In this document: positions 1 through 9,753 of the stretch, piece after piece
Position numbering within the stretch: the first letter of the stretch is position 1
Layout: every line of letters starts with the position of its first letter
DNA from: Anolis sagrei
Lineage: Eukaryota > Chordata > Lepidosauria > Squamata > Anolidae
Reading direction: 5' to 3'
NCBI RefSeq assembly: GCF_037176765.1
Contig: NC_090025.1
Span: 20,210,545-20,274,544, forward strand
DNA length: 64,000 nt
The notes under the pieces: generated by a model
Seen by the model: the letters and a program-made list of their open reading frames with translations, nothing else
Database searches by the model: none
Told to the model about the DNA's origin: nothing
Made by a program: the position numbers and the translations under genes

Positions 1-722
1 GCCCCTTAATACAGTTCCTCATGTTGTGGTGAGCCCCCCCCCCCCCCCACCATAACATTATTTTTGTTGCTACTTCATAACTGTAATTTTGCAACTGCTA
101 TGAATCGAAATGTAAATATCTGATACGCAGGATGAATTTTCATTCACTGGACCAAACTTGGCACAAATATCCGATACGCCCAAATTTGAATACTGGTGGG
201 GTTGGGGGGGGGGGATTGATTTTGTCATTTGGAAGTTGTAGTTGATGTCATTTATAGTTAACCTACAATCAAAGAGCATTCTGAACTCCACCAGCAATGG
301 AATTGAACCAAACTTGGCATACAGAACTCCCATGACCAACAGAATATACTGGAAGGATTTGGTGGGCATTGACCTTGAGTTTGGGAGTTGTAGTTCACCT
401 ACAAGCAGAGAGCACTGTGGACTCAAACCATGATGGATCTGGACCAAACTTGGAATGAATACTCCAATGTGAATGCTGGTGGATTTTGGGGGAAATAGAC
501 CTTGACATTTGGGAGTTGTAGTTGCTGGGATTTATAGTTCACCTACAATCAAAGAGCCCCCTGAACCCCACCAATGATAGAATTGGGCCAAATTTCCCAC
601 ACAGAAACTCCATGACCAAGAGAAAATACTGTGTTTTCTTATGTTCTTTGGAGACTCTTCTGACACCCCCTCATGACCCCCCCCCAAGTGGTCCTGACCC
701 CTAGGTTGAAAAAAAAACTGAT
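1..722. mobile_element. hAT-type non-autonomous DNA transposon (left end cut by window)
   Basis: Begins inside the family's left end (CCTTAATACAGTTCCTCATG) and ends with a terminal repeat AGGTTGA at about 704. The same ~730 bp consensus recurs at 43572-45598, where the left terminal sequence TGGTTCTCAACCTT is preserved and mirrors the right end. The first ~150 bp look like the rodent URR1 repeat as I remember it. Homopolymer runs of C and G mark this copy. No transposase. Confidence 0.65.
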
Positions 723-1024
723 ATAGACTTCTATGAAATCTTGGAAGTTTTATTTTTTTTAAAAACACGGAGTGACTTCATATAAACTCTGTCAGAAAGT
801 ATTTGAAAGCAGGCTTCTTTTATGTTGTCTTTATTCACTATCTACTGCTAAGTCTCACAAAGATATGGACTTGACTACTCCAATCAGTAAAACCCAGGAA
901 ACACATGTTCACTGTACTGTAGAGTAAAAGGCAAGAGAATTGGGAACAACCAAGAAACAGATTCACATATGCAGTTATTTGTAAATGGTAAGTTCTCCTG
1001 CTATCAGCTTTAGGATTTCTACAG

Positions 1025-1440
1025 GCATTATTATTAACTGAGTTTTCTGGGCTGTATAGTTATGCTCCAGAAGCATTCTCTCCTGATATTTCACCCACAT
1101 CTAGGCAAGCATCCTCAGAGGTTGTGAGGTCTGCTGGAAACTAGGCAGGTGGGGTTTATATATCTTTGGAATACCCAGGGTGGAAGAAAGAACTCGTGTC
1201 TGCTTGAAGCAATTGTGAATATTGCAATTGACAACCCTGATTAGCAATGAATGGCCCTCCAGCTTCAAAGCCTGACTGCTTCCTGCCACTAAAATCAGGA
1301 CAGCAAATAAAGAGGAACACTAAAAAAAACAGGGTAATTCCTGACATGAAAAAATCAGGGCCAGCTAACACCTCTCAAAAAAGGATTTCCCCAGGCAGGA
1401 AGCAGCCAGGCTTTGAAGCTGCAAGGCTATTAAGTGCTGT
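1025..1440. mobile_element. Penelope-family 3' end fragments, inverted pair
   Basis: Two pieces of the tail unit that occurs eight times in the window meet near 1290 in opposite orientation: the forward part (TTTTCTGGGCTGTATAG to CTTCAAAGCCTGACTGC) and the reverse part from about 1291 (ATCAGGACAGCAAATAAAG). Old fossil. Inverted terminal arrangements are common for this family. Confidence 0.6.
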
Positions 1441-2204
1441 CTTGCCCTTTTATTTCTTCCTTTTGCCTGAAAAATGGGAAAAAGCAGGTATAATTCCTTA
1501 GTCTTGGAGCTGAGTGGTGGCAATCTTCTGCCAATTGCACACAGACAGCCTGAGAAACAGGGATCCTTTCATCATGACACTGTGACTCCACCTTATCTAT
1601 TATGGCAACATCCTATTAAAAACTGGGGAGGGCTCCTGTATCTTTAAAAGTTGTGTAGAAGAGGGAATTTCAGCAGGTGTTGGCTTGTCATTTAACCCGG
1701 TAACATATGACACCTGCTGATATCCCCTACACAACTATTAAAGAGACAAAAATAACTTCCAATCTGGCAAATTTACGATGGAATTTTGCGCTTCACAATT
1801 TATAGAAAGTCATTTAAACTACAAACTGCAGGAATACGTGACAGCTAGAATCAAATCATAGCAACACAATATTGCAGTATGAAAGGGTCTGAGGTTTAAA
1901 GATTATTTTTCTATCCCCACCTTTTTTGTTCACGTACTCACAAAGGTTCTCTTTCTTTCTCTCATCTGTCTCTCCTATGCACATAATACACATACCATAT
2001 AGAGACATACATATGAACAAACAAAAGTCCTAAGAAAAACCATTAAAACAAGAATTTTCCAGCATTATAAATATGGAGAAACCAAACTGATTAACAATGT
2101 GGAGTTTATGCTGATCCAGACTCTCTTTCGAACAAGATTTGCTGCTCACTAAAATGGAGAATGCAAAAGGAAAAGGTGAGCTTCCTCAAGAGAAAAGGAG
2201 GGGA
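1441..2204. other. No recognised feature
   Basis: AT-rich sequence with no gene or repeat I recognise. The stretch around 1625-1745 has a loose palindromic character (ACACCTGCTGATATCCC against AGCAGGTGTTGG), possibly the remains of a small inverted-repeat element. Confidence 0.4.
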
Positions 2205-2861
2205 GGTGATAGTATGATAGCTGGTACCCAGGCCTTATGGCATTATGCTGTTCCCCCAACGGTGGTGTGAATAAGGGAAGGGAACACGTAAATAATAAAT
2301 AAATAAATAAATGAAGTAAATAAACATGTGTCCAATTACGTGGTCCCACAGGGGAGCGGAGTGAGAGGGGACAGAGTGAGACACGAAGGTGCTTTGGCTT
2401 AGAAGGTAGTGCGTGGTTGGCTTAGAAGAAAGGATAGAAAGGAGGGGAGAAATACGATAAGTCTTGTAAAATGAATCTAATCCAATTTATAGAACAGTTT
2501 CGGACAGCAGAGCTGGCTGTGAGTTTCCCGCAGGCACGTAGAATAATAGAGGAAGGCCCTCCAGTTTTGTGGGGAGCCAGGATGTGGGCTACCGTCTATC
2601 CCCTTCAGTGTTATGTGTTTCCCAAACCCTTGTTTATCACTTCTCAATAAAGAACTAAAATTCATTCACTGTTATCTCTGTTTTAAATGTCTTTACTGGT
2701 ATACTTCTGCGGATTCTGTAGCAGTTTCTGTGTCCCACCTCAGCTAAATTACTTCACTGGTATCCTTCTGCCCCTGCGTTCCACAATCAGTGTTTCTGAA
2801 GCGACGCTCCGGAAACAGCGTAACACCATGAGACCTGGGTAGCACCTATCATACTATCACC
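2205..2861. mobile_element. Long-inverted-repeat DNA element, copy 1
   Basis: Ends are GGTGATAGTATGATAG on the left and its complement CTATCATACTATCACC on the right, with the inverted similarity continuing through CTGGTACCCAGG. It is 657 bp and is flanked on both sides by GGA (2202-2204, 2862-2864), which may be a 3 bp target duplication. No transposase. Family not recognised; it shares ends with the element at 3216-3683. Confidence 0.6.
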
Positions 2862-2886
2862 GGATGTGCATATGTAAGAGGAAATA

Positions 2887-3112
2887 AAACCAGATCCCAT
2901 CTTATCTTGGAAGCTAAGCAGGGTAGGTCCTGGTCAGTACTTGGATGGGAGTTTCAATTAGGACCAGTGCTCCAGGCTAGAATTTCAGAGGAAGGAACTA
3001 GCAAAACCATCCCCAGAGTATTTTTTGTTTAAGAAACCCATGTGAAATTAATAGAGTTGCCATAAACCAACAAACGAATTGAAGGCACATACATCCACAA
3101 GGAGAAAAGTGT
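2887..3112 (+). mobile_element. 5S rRNA-derived SINE with BovB-like tail
   Basis: The head reads GGAAGCTAAGCAGGGT and GTACTTGGATGGGAG, the internal promoter half of vertebrate 5S rRNA. The body and tail (TTGCCATAAACCAACAAACG, GAAGGCACATAC) resemble the 3' end of squamate BovB-mobilised SINEs. The copy is diverged and is not a 5S rRNA gene. It sits between two long-inverted-repeat elements. Confidence 0.75.
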
Positions 3113-3215
3113 GTGTGATTAATGATCCAGGATTGTAGTGGGGACTTCTTGTGTGTTTGGTGTGTAGAATATTTAATTATTCTGTGCTTTGTTTCTCCTG
3201 TTTGGGGGGAAAAAA

Positions 3216-3683
3216 GGTAAAAGTATGATAACTGGGACCCAGTACTGGTAGCGCTACGCTGGTAGCGCAACGCGGCTCTAGCGAGACAGTGCACCGAGTG
3301 AGACGCAGCTGCAGCAGGATACTAATGAAATAATGTAATGCAGGTGGGACAGGATAACAGTTAAGTAAAGTAACAGTTACTTGATTTGATTCAGTTTTCA
3401 CAAACTGAATCCTCCTTTTTATCCTTCCTTCCAATGAAACTACGTTTTTGAACATCTTTCCATAGGATCTCCGGTTAGCCTACCTCACTATGCTTGCCTG
3501 TTTCCCCTTCCCCTTTCTACCGAACTACCTTGCTGACTCTGTCCCAGCTGCGTCTCTCATTGCGTCCAGTCTCTTGCACATGTGATGCTGTGACTTGCGC
3601 ACGTGTTCCCTTATCTAATTCAGAGCTGTGTTACGCAACCAGTGTAGTGCTACCAGCACTGGGTCCCAGCTATCATACCTTCA
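3216..3683. mobile_element. Long-inverted-repeat DNA element, copy 2
   Basis: Left end AGTATGATAACTGGGACCCAG and right end CTGGGTCCCAGCTATCAT are inverted copies. Inverted pairing extends inward through GTAGCGCTACGC and GAGACGCAGCTG to roughly 100 bp. Related to the 2205-2861 element by the shared AGTATGATAGCTGG end. About 470 bp, no coding capacity. Confidence 0.6.
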
Positions 3684-3711
3684 CTGAAAGAAAATAGTAG
3701 AATAAGCAAGG

Positions 3712-3781
3712 ATACAGCCTGGTAAAATGGTTTGAGTGCTGGACTACAACTCTGGAGACTAGGGTTAAAATCCACACTTGT
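3712..3781 (+). mobile_element. Sauria-type SINE, 5' fragment
   Basis: About 70 bp matching the tRNA-derived head of the SINE at 21220 (TGGACTACAACTCTGGAGAC, then AGGGTTAAAATCC as the B-box region). The BovB tail is missing. Confidence 0.55.
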
Positions 3782-4257
3782 CTATTAAAACAGCACACAC
3801 ATCCATCAATTTTTGTAAAAGAAAACCAATTGCAAAATACCAAAGCAAGAAAATCCAACCATTTCATTTTGGTAATGAAATAAACCTGGTGGTTTTAAGC
3901 CTATCACAGTATATGCTTTGCAAGCTTCCCATGAGTGTACACAAAAAAATAGAAACTACATATAATTGGTTGGATGCTACGAGACTGAAACACAATGAAA
4001 CAATATAAATGCAAATTGCACAGAAAACTATGTGTACTTACCAAAAGTAAAACATGAACAGAGATCTGGAAAGTAAGTTTCAGACTAACAAGTGACAATG
4101 GAAATGAATGCCAAAGGCTTTATGGAGAAAGAGCAGATAAGAAAGGTTAAGCCTTAGGGAATCTCACTGATTTCCTGCCTTCACAAAAATGGAAAGGATT
4201 TCAAGGAACTGGTTTAAGCACCAATCTTATTGCTTTGTTGATGTTTGCCTTCACTTT

Positions 4258-4412
4258 GGGTGCATCTACACTGTCGAATTAATGAAGCTGAACACCACTT
4301 TAACTGCCATGGTTCAATGATATAGGATGTGTAGTTTGGTGAGGCATCAGCACTTTTTGCCACAGAAGACTCATGACCTTGTAGAACTACAACTCCCATG
4401 ATTGTCTCATGT
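4258..4412. mobile_element. Palindromic MITE, family A
   Basis: Contains the family A core CACCACTTTAACTGCCATGG, and the inverted arm ACTACAACTCCCATGATTG, with GTGCATCTACACTGT at the left end. The right end is degraded. About ten copies of this family occur in the window. Confidence 0.65.
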
Positions 4413-5109
4413 GAAGAAAGGACTTGATGGTGGAAAATATAAAAACTGAGCAGCTATTAATATATCTTTATATAAGATCTTACTTAAGACAAAAAAAAAA
4501 TAGACTGGACTCTACTTTGCCACTATTTTGGTTCCCAGTGGAATTTATGTTTAGCTGAGAAGGGCTAAATCAGGAAATAGATTTCCTTCCTCTTCTATAA
4601 TGGAAAAAATTCAAGGAAGGCTTGAAAAAGGATTCAATTTATTTTTCTTTTAATACAAAAACAAAGCATTTTACAGACACTCCCTTGAGCCTTTGCAGAC
4701 ATAGGCAACCCATAAGTTTCCCTGCGTATTATCTTATTAGAGACCTCCACAAGTGAAAGGTCATTTGAACTATTTTCCCAAGATTTATCCTTGTCAATAG
4801 TCATTTCTTCAAAGCATTTATGTAGAGAAAACCATCACGTAAGAACCCAGGCCTATAAGCAATTTGTCATTTTCAAAGAGATGTGTGATTTTCAGAAAGT
4901 TAGCTGCATTTGAATTGAGCAAGTACAGTGCTATTGTTATGGAACATGATCATCCCTACCCCTGCTAAAGGGAGGCCTACCATCAAGGGAATCATAGTTT
5001 CCCAAGAACATGAGGCAAGGATGAAATACGAGAAAGTAAGTTACAAGGCACATAGATCTCACAGGGACTTTTTGTGGGAGAAATTGGTATCACTGCTGTG
5101 TAGCGGGAA
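4413..5109. other. No recognised feature
   Basis: AT-rich unique-looking sequence. I see no gene, RNA or repeat family in it. Confidence 0.5.
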
Positions 5110-5880
5110 GCCAGCAGAAAGAAACGAGCAGTGCCGGTCGTCAGTAGCTCATCGACTGGCATTGTGGTGAAGGTTAAAGATAAGCGTCCTCATTCTGTTT
5201 CCTGCCAAGTGCAAAGTTTGCACTATAATACGCTACCTAAATACTAAAGGCATGAACGCTGCTGCAATTCATTTCAAAATTATTTCAGTTTATGGAGCAG
5301 ATGTAATGTCAAGACAGCATGTGACAAAATGGGTATGGAATATATTGTAAGACCATGAAGAAGCTTTGCAGAACCATCCAAAACAAACATCGTGGGATGC
5401 CAATGGCAGGAGTCTGTCTCCTTCATTACAATGCATGTCCACACACCACACATGCAACACAAGAGTTGTTGATTTCATTTGGTTGGGATGTTTTAAGCCA
5501 TCCCTCTCACAGCCCTGATCTCGCACCCAGTGACTATCATCTGTTCACTAAGTTGAAGGAACAGCTTGGTGGCAAACACTTTTCTGATGGGTTGTTGTAG
5601 GTTTTTTCGGGCTATATGGCCATGGTCTAGAGGCATTATAGTCTATGGCCATGTAGCCCATGGTCTATGGCCATATAGCCCGAAAAAAAACCTACAACAA
5701 CCTAGTGATTCCTACCATGAAAGCCTTCGACAATACTTTTCCGATGACGACAGAGATTAAAATCAAAGTGATGAACAAGCTGAAAAAGGCGGAGGGAAAC
5801 TTCTATGAAATAGTCATCAAAAACTCATCCATCATATGACAGAATATATTGAACTGAATGGTGGTTATGTGGAAAAATAA
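5110..5880 (+). pseudogene. mariner (Tc1/mariner superfamily) transposase remnant
   Basis: The N-terminal helix-turn-helix part reads IRYLNTKGMNAAAIHFKI and ISVYGADVMSRQHVTKW (about 5215-5340). After an internal deletion the catalytic C-terminus follows: LLHYNACPHTTHATQELL, then SPDLAPSDYHLF and LKEQLGGKHFSDG (5418-5589). The spacing between the Y that replaces the second catalytic Asp and the final Asp is 34 residues, the DD34D of mariner. The tail YIELNGGYVEK ends at about 5876. A 145 bp Penelope tail interrupts it at 5590-5734. Dead copy; terminal repeats not located. Confidence 0.85.
5590..5734. mobile_element. Penelope tail inserted in the mariner, with target duplication
   Basis: Two opposed copies of the tail end (GTTGTTGTAGGTTTTTTCGG and its complement) form a 112 bp palindrome at 5591-5702, followed by the usual CCATGAAAGCCTTCGACAA. 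The flanks ACTTTTCTGATG (5578-5589) and ACTTTTCCGATG (5735-5746) are a 12 bp target duplication with one mismatch. Confidence 0.75.
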
Positions 5881-5894
5881 TGTAATACCTATGC

Positions 5895-6000
5895 TACAAT
5901 CTATGTATTTATTATTTATTTACTATATTTATATACCGCTTTTCTCAGCCCTCGGACGACTCAAAGCAGTTATGTAAGACATAAGAGATGCTAGACATAG
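5895..6000 (-). mobile_element. LINE 3' tail (family with ATACCGCTTTTCTC tail)
   Basis: TTATTTACTATATTTATATACC followed by GCTTTTCTCAGCCCTCG and ACTCAAAGCAGTT is the reversed 3' end of a LINE family that occurs about fourteen times here. The 43886-44935 copy shows that it carries a reverse transcriptase. Confidence 0.6.
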
Positions 6001-6035
6001 GATGGTCCATTTTACAGGGGTGGAGGACATTTTAC

Positions 6036-6305
6036 AGGAGCCCCCGGTGGCGCAGTGGGTTAAACCCCTGTGCTGGCAGGACTGAAGACTGACAGGTCAC
6101 AGGTTCAAATCCAGGGAGAGGCTGATGAGCTCCCTCTATCAGCTCCAGCTCCTCATGCGGGGACATGAGAGAAGCTTCCCAAAAGGATGATAAAAACATC
6201 AAATCATCCAGGGGTCCCCTGGGCAACGTCCTTGCAGACGGCCAATTCTCTCACACCAGAAGCGACTTGCATTTTCTCAAGTCACTCCTGACACGACAAA
6301 AAAAT
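6036..6305 (+). mobile_element. tRNA-derived SINE, type 1
   Basis: Starts GGAGCCCCCGGTGGCGCAGT (A-box-like) with CAGGTTCAAATCC as B box. The body continues to CACCAGAAGCGACTTGC and ends CTCCTGACACGACAAAAAAA. Full-length copy; the same family is at 14630 and 55090. Confidence 0.8.
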
Positions 6306-6783
6306 TAAAATATATTAATTCTTTGTATTTTTTTTAAAAGATATTGTAACCTTATTTTCCGGATAACCCTCGTATATTGTCTTCCGTCCCTCTAGTCTCC
6401 TTTGACCATCCCCGGACCAGCAGCAAATCCCCCAACTCCTTTAACTCATCTCCCCACATACGCACACATCCCAGTTCAGCTGTTCAGCCTGAGCTGGTTC
6501 ACATCAGTGATCATCCAGAGCTCCGCTGGAGATCTCTCCATGGCCTCACTTCCATCACAACAAAGTTAAAACCCAATTCATAGATAACTACAGTGTACTT
6601 CCATTACTAGACTCTGTCCTATACAAAGTATTTTTTTTCTTTCCTTCCTCCCTTCTGTGAAGGTGCGCAGTGCACTATCACAGAGGAATGTATGAAAGCA
6701 AATAAAAGAAAATAATATTTCCTATCCTACATGCAGCCAAGATAAGACCCCTCTTCCTTCACCCTTATTTCCACCTATAAACT
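6306..6783. other. No recognised feature
   Basis: Mixed-composition DNA without a recognisable gene or repeat. Confidence 0.4.
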
Positions 6784-7128
6784 TAGAATCATAGAATCAT
6801 AGAATCAAAGAGTTGGAAGAGACCTCATGGGCCATCCAGTCCAACCCCATTCTGCCAAGAAGCAGGAATATTGCATTCAAATCACCCCTGACAAATGGCC
6901 ATCCAGCCTCTGCTTAAAAGCTTCCAAAGAAGGAGCCTCCACCACACTCCGGGGCAGAGAGTTCCACTGCTGAACGGCTCTCACAGTCAGGAAGTTCTTC
7001 CTAATGTTCAGATGGAATCTCCTCTCTTGTAGTTTGAAGCCATTGTTCCGCGTCCTAGTCTCCAAGGAAGCAGAAAACAAGCTTGCTCCCTCCTCCCTGT
7101 GGCTTCCTCTCAACATTACATTAACTCT
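6784..7128 (-). mobile_element. CR1 LINE, 3' end
   Basis: The octamer repeat AATCATAG at 6787-6807 is the reversed CR1 terminus (ATTCTATG repeats). The minus strand encodes the ORF2 C-terminus: [40 protein letters not shown] and FKQRLDGHL. 5'-truncated. Confidence 0.85.
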
Positions 7129-7140
7129 ATTTTTATTACA

Positions 7141-7458
7141 TCATTTTATTGAACTATATGAAATAGAAGACAGGTCAGAATGAACTCGAATAACCTCTTG
7201 AGCAATCTCAGCCATTCCAAGAATTCCGTCCACACCCTGCGTGGGAAACATGGACAAGGCCATAATCTGTTGGACAAAGAGACTTCCTGGCAACCAGTGG
7301 GGGGGCATGTCACCCTGAACTTCCTCTCTGGGGATCTCAGCTATCCGCTGGACAAAGTCCCAAGAAGAAACTCTGATGACAAACACATCTCCAATAGACT
7401 TTTCTGGGACCTTTTCTTTGTCTTCCCAACATGGGAAGATATCTGGGGGACCCAACAC
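7141..7458 (-). other. Open frame of 105 codons, unidentified, followed by AATAAA
   Basis: The minus strand stays open for 105 codons with a protein-like composition (for example VFVIRVSSWDFVQRI and GDMPPHWLPGSLFVQQ). It ends just before TTCAATAAAATG, which could act as a poly(A) signal. I do not recognise the protein. It could be the end of a retrocopy or of an unrecognised mobile element. No splice sites convincingly support a host gene. Confidence 0.3.
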
Positions 7459-7559
7459 TCACTGTCCTTGCATCCAGGACCCGGTATCTGCGTAATCCTA
7501 TCATTCATCTTTCTGGGCTCTCATTGACTTCAGCATTTCATTGCCACACACCCAAGGAT

Positions 7560-7935
7560 GGACACCATCCTGGAGACCTCTCAGCCCCAGGAACCACCAC
7601 TGTTGGCCCACTGGAGGCCCCAGGGCTTTCCCACCTGGCTGGCAGGGGATCCCCTGCTGTGTCATCACCACTTCCCCCATTTAGTGCATGCACCAGCTAA
7701 GGCCCACTTCCTGACCAATCAGAGGCCTGGGAAATGTCAGCTGGCTTTCTGGTGCTGGCCAATCAGGGGAAGGGGAGGGAATTTTGAACAATGTTAATGC
7801 ATGGAAACTGTTATGTACATAGATGCCTGCTTTTTCCTTGTGCTTTTTGCTTGTATGCTTTGAGCACCCACTGCTGTACAAGTGTCACTTCTACAGGTTG
7901 ATTAAAACTTCGGTTGATTGCCTTCATCCTGGTAA
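7560..7935 (+). mobile_element. LTR-like region, possible solo LTR fossil
   Basis: Two CCAAT-type boxes (GACCAATCAGAGG, GGCCAATCAGGGG) are followed by a promoter-like T-rich part and GGTTGATTAAAACTTCGG, an arrangement typical of retroviral or other LTR U3-R regions. No second copy or internal region was recognised. The age looks old. The call rests on composition and is tentative. Confidence 0.3.
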
Positions 7936-8036
7936 GACACAGAACATTTGTGGTTAGTGGCGCTTGCAAGGCTTTCCTCTGTATCTGCAGATCCTTGGAA
8001 AACTTCAAATTTGTGGCTTCACTAAGTTGGGCAAAG

Positions 8037-8225
8037 GGTGCATTAATTAATACAGTTTGATAGTACTTTAGCTGCCATTGCCCAATGCTATGGAATCGTG
8101 GGATTTATAGTTGGGTGAGGCACCAGTAGTCTTGGGCAGATAAGTCTAAAGACCTTATAAAACTACAGTTCCCATGACTGAATAGCAATTGAGCCATTGC
8201 AGGTAAAGTGTTGTCAATTGCAAAC
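8037..8225. mobile_element. Palindromic MITE, family A
   Basis: Near-complete copy: GTGCATTAATTAATACAG, AATCGTGGGATTTATAGTTG, then the inverted arm ATAAAACTACAGTTCCCATG and GTAAAGTGTTGTC. Confidence 0.65.
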
Positions 8226-8411
8226 TATATATTGACCATGTAAATTTGCTTTCAATCTGTCATACATTTCAAACTTTATACACTGTCAGATTTATGTACT
8301 CTTGTTTTATTTTGTAGACCTCGAGAAAGGTCCCAAAGATACATTCTGGGCTGAAATAAAATCCCATTCCAGTTTACAAGATTTAAATGTGTTTAAATAT
8401 AAAGGCTGTTC

Positions 8412-8565
8412 CATTGTTGCTTGACCACTTCCACAGAATTGAATAAAATACCACATTTTCTGCTTAGAACTGGCAGTGTGGACTCAGATAACCCAGTTCA
8501 AAACAGATACCATGAGATTTTCTGCCTTGATATTCTGGGGTATGTGGCTGTGTGGAAGGGCCCCT
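8412..8565. mobile_element. Palindromic MITE, family B
   Basis: Arms TGGACTCAGATAACCCAGTT with the complementary flanks CCACTTCCACAGAATTGAA and GGCTGTGTGGAAGGGCCCC. About 150 bp; shares its consensus with 8852, 60569 and 61361. Confidence 0.65.
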
Positions 8566-8851
8566 TGTGTAACCCCCCTCCACTCATTTTCTGTCAATTT
8601 TGTGACATGGCAAATATGACATGCTTTTAATATTCCAAGTATACTGATGGGTTTAAATGGACTGGGAACTCTGAGATGGATTCAGTTGCTGAACATGCAA
8701 TTCCTGGAGAAAATTCCTGGTGCACCCTTTCCCCAATACTCACCATATTAAACTTCTCAAATTCCAGCTGTAGTTCCATGGGATTCAACACTCCCAGTTC
8801 CCATGAGAACCACTAGATGGAGGCATTGAATTTTTAATCATTTTTCTTAGG

Positions 8852-9002
8852 CCTCTTCCACACCACTGAATAAAATTACACATTTTCTGCTTTGAACTGG
8901 AATATATGGCAGTGTGGACTCAGATAACCCAGTTCATAGCAGAAATTGTGGAATTTTCAGCTTTGATATTCAGGGTTATATGGCTGTGTGGAAGGGCCCT
9001 TA
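8852..9002. mobile_element. Palindromic MITE, family B
   Basis: CCTCTTCCACACCACTGAAT to GGCTGTGTGGAAGGGCCC with a central GTGTGGACTCAGATAACCC. Near-complete copy 290 bp from another of the same family. Confidence 0.7.
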
Positions 9003-9067
9003 GAGACAGAAAGGTAACAAGAGTGTTTAGCTTTTTATTCCTGGACTTTCTTATCCTAAGTGCTGTC

Positions 9068-9248
9068 AGGGTGCATTTACACTGTTAGTGGCTATGATTT
9101 AATGCTATGGAATAAAGGAAGTTGTAGTTTTATAAGGTCTTTAGCCTTTTCTGACAAAGACTGTTGGTGCTTCACCAAACTACAAAGCCCAGGTTTCCAT
9201 AGGATGGAATGATGGTGGTTAAAAGTGGAATAATAGTATCATAATTGT
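9068..9248. mobile_element. Palindromic MITE, family A
   Basis: GGTGCATTTACACTGTTAG at the left, AAGTTGTAGTTTTATAAGG and ACCAAACTACAAAGCCC in the middle and TTAAAAGTGGAATAATAG at the right. Confidence 0.6.
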
Positions 9249-9550
9249 GTTGTGCAAACAAGATTCAGGTCTGATAAAGTTCTTGCAAGTATGCATATTT
9301 TTTGTGACACTTTTATTCATGATAACGACATGGCCCAACTATGGCTAAATTTGCATTGTGTTCCCCATCACGCCTTCCCTAATTTAGAGAAACCAGGAGA
9401 GAGTGGTGTTATATCAGCTAAATACTGTTATGTAAAAGCTAAATACTGGTTAGTTGTTCACTTTGTTGAAACATAAGTTGTGCATAAAGTTTTTTTTTAA
9501 GGAAAGAAATACTGCATTGCACCTAAAACACATGAACATTGGGGACATAA

Positions 9551-9728
9551 GAACATTGTAAACTTAAAAGAAGATTGTCCCAACATGGTGTGGCATTAAA
9601 TCAAATACAGTAGACTCTCAGTTAACCGAAACTCAAGCAGAACATTGTAAACTTAAAAGAAGATTGCCCCATCATGGTATAGCATTAAATCAAATACAGT
9701 AGACTCCCAGTTAACTGGAATTCAAGAA
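9551..9728. repeat. 89 bp tandem duplication spanning a transposon edge
   Basis: Units 9551-9639 and 9640-9728 both start GAACATTGTAAACTTAAAAG, run through ATTAAATCAAATACAGTAGA and end in the terminal repeat of a Tigger-like element. The duplication therefore copied flank and transposon end together. Confidence 0.85.
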
Positions 9729-9753
9729 ATTGAAAAAATATATAATATAACAC

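Noticed and set aside
2887-3000. 5S rRNA gene
   Set aside because: Only the promoter half is present, it is diverged, and it runs into a SINE body and tail.
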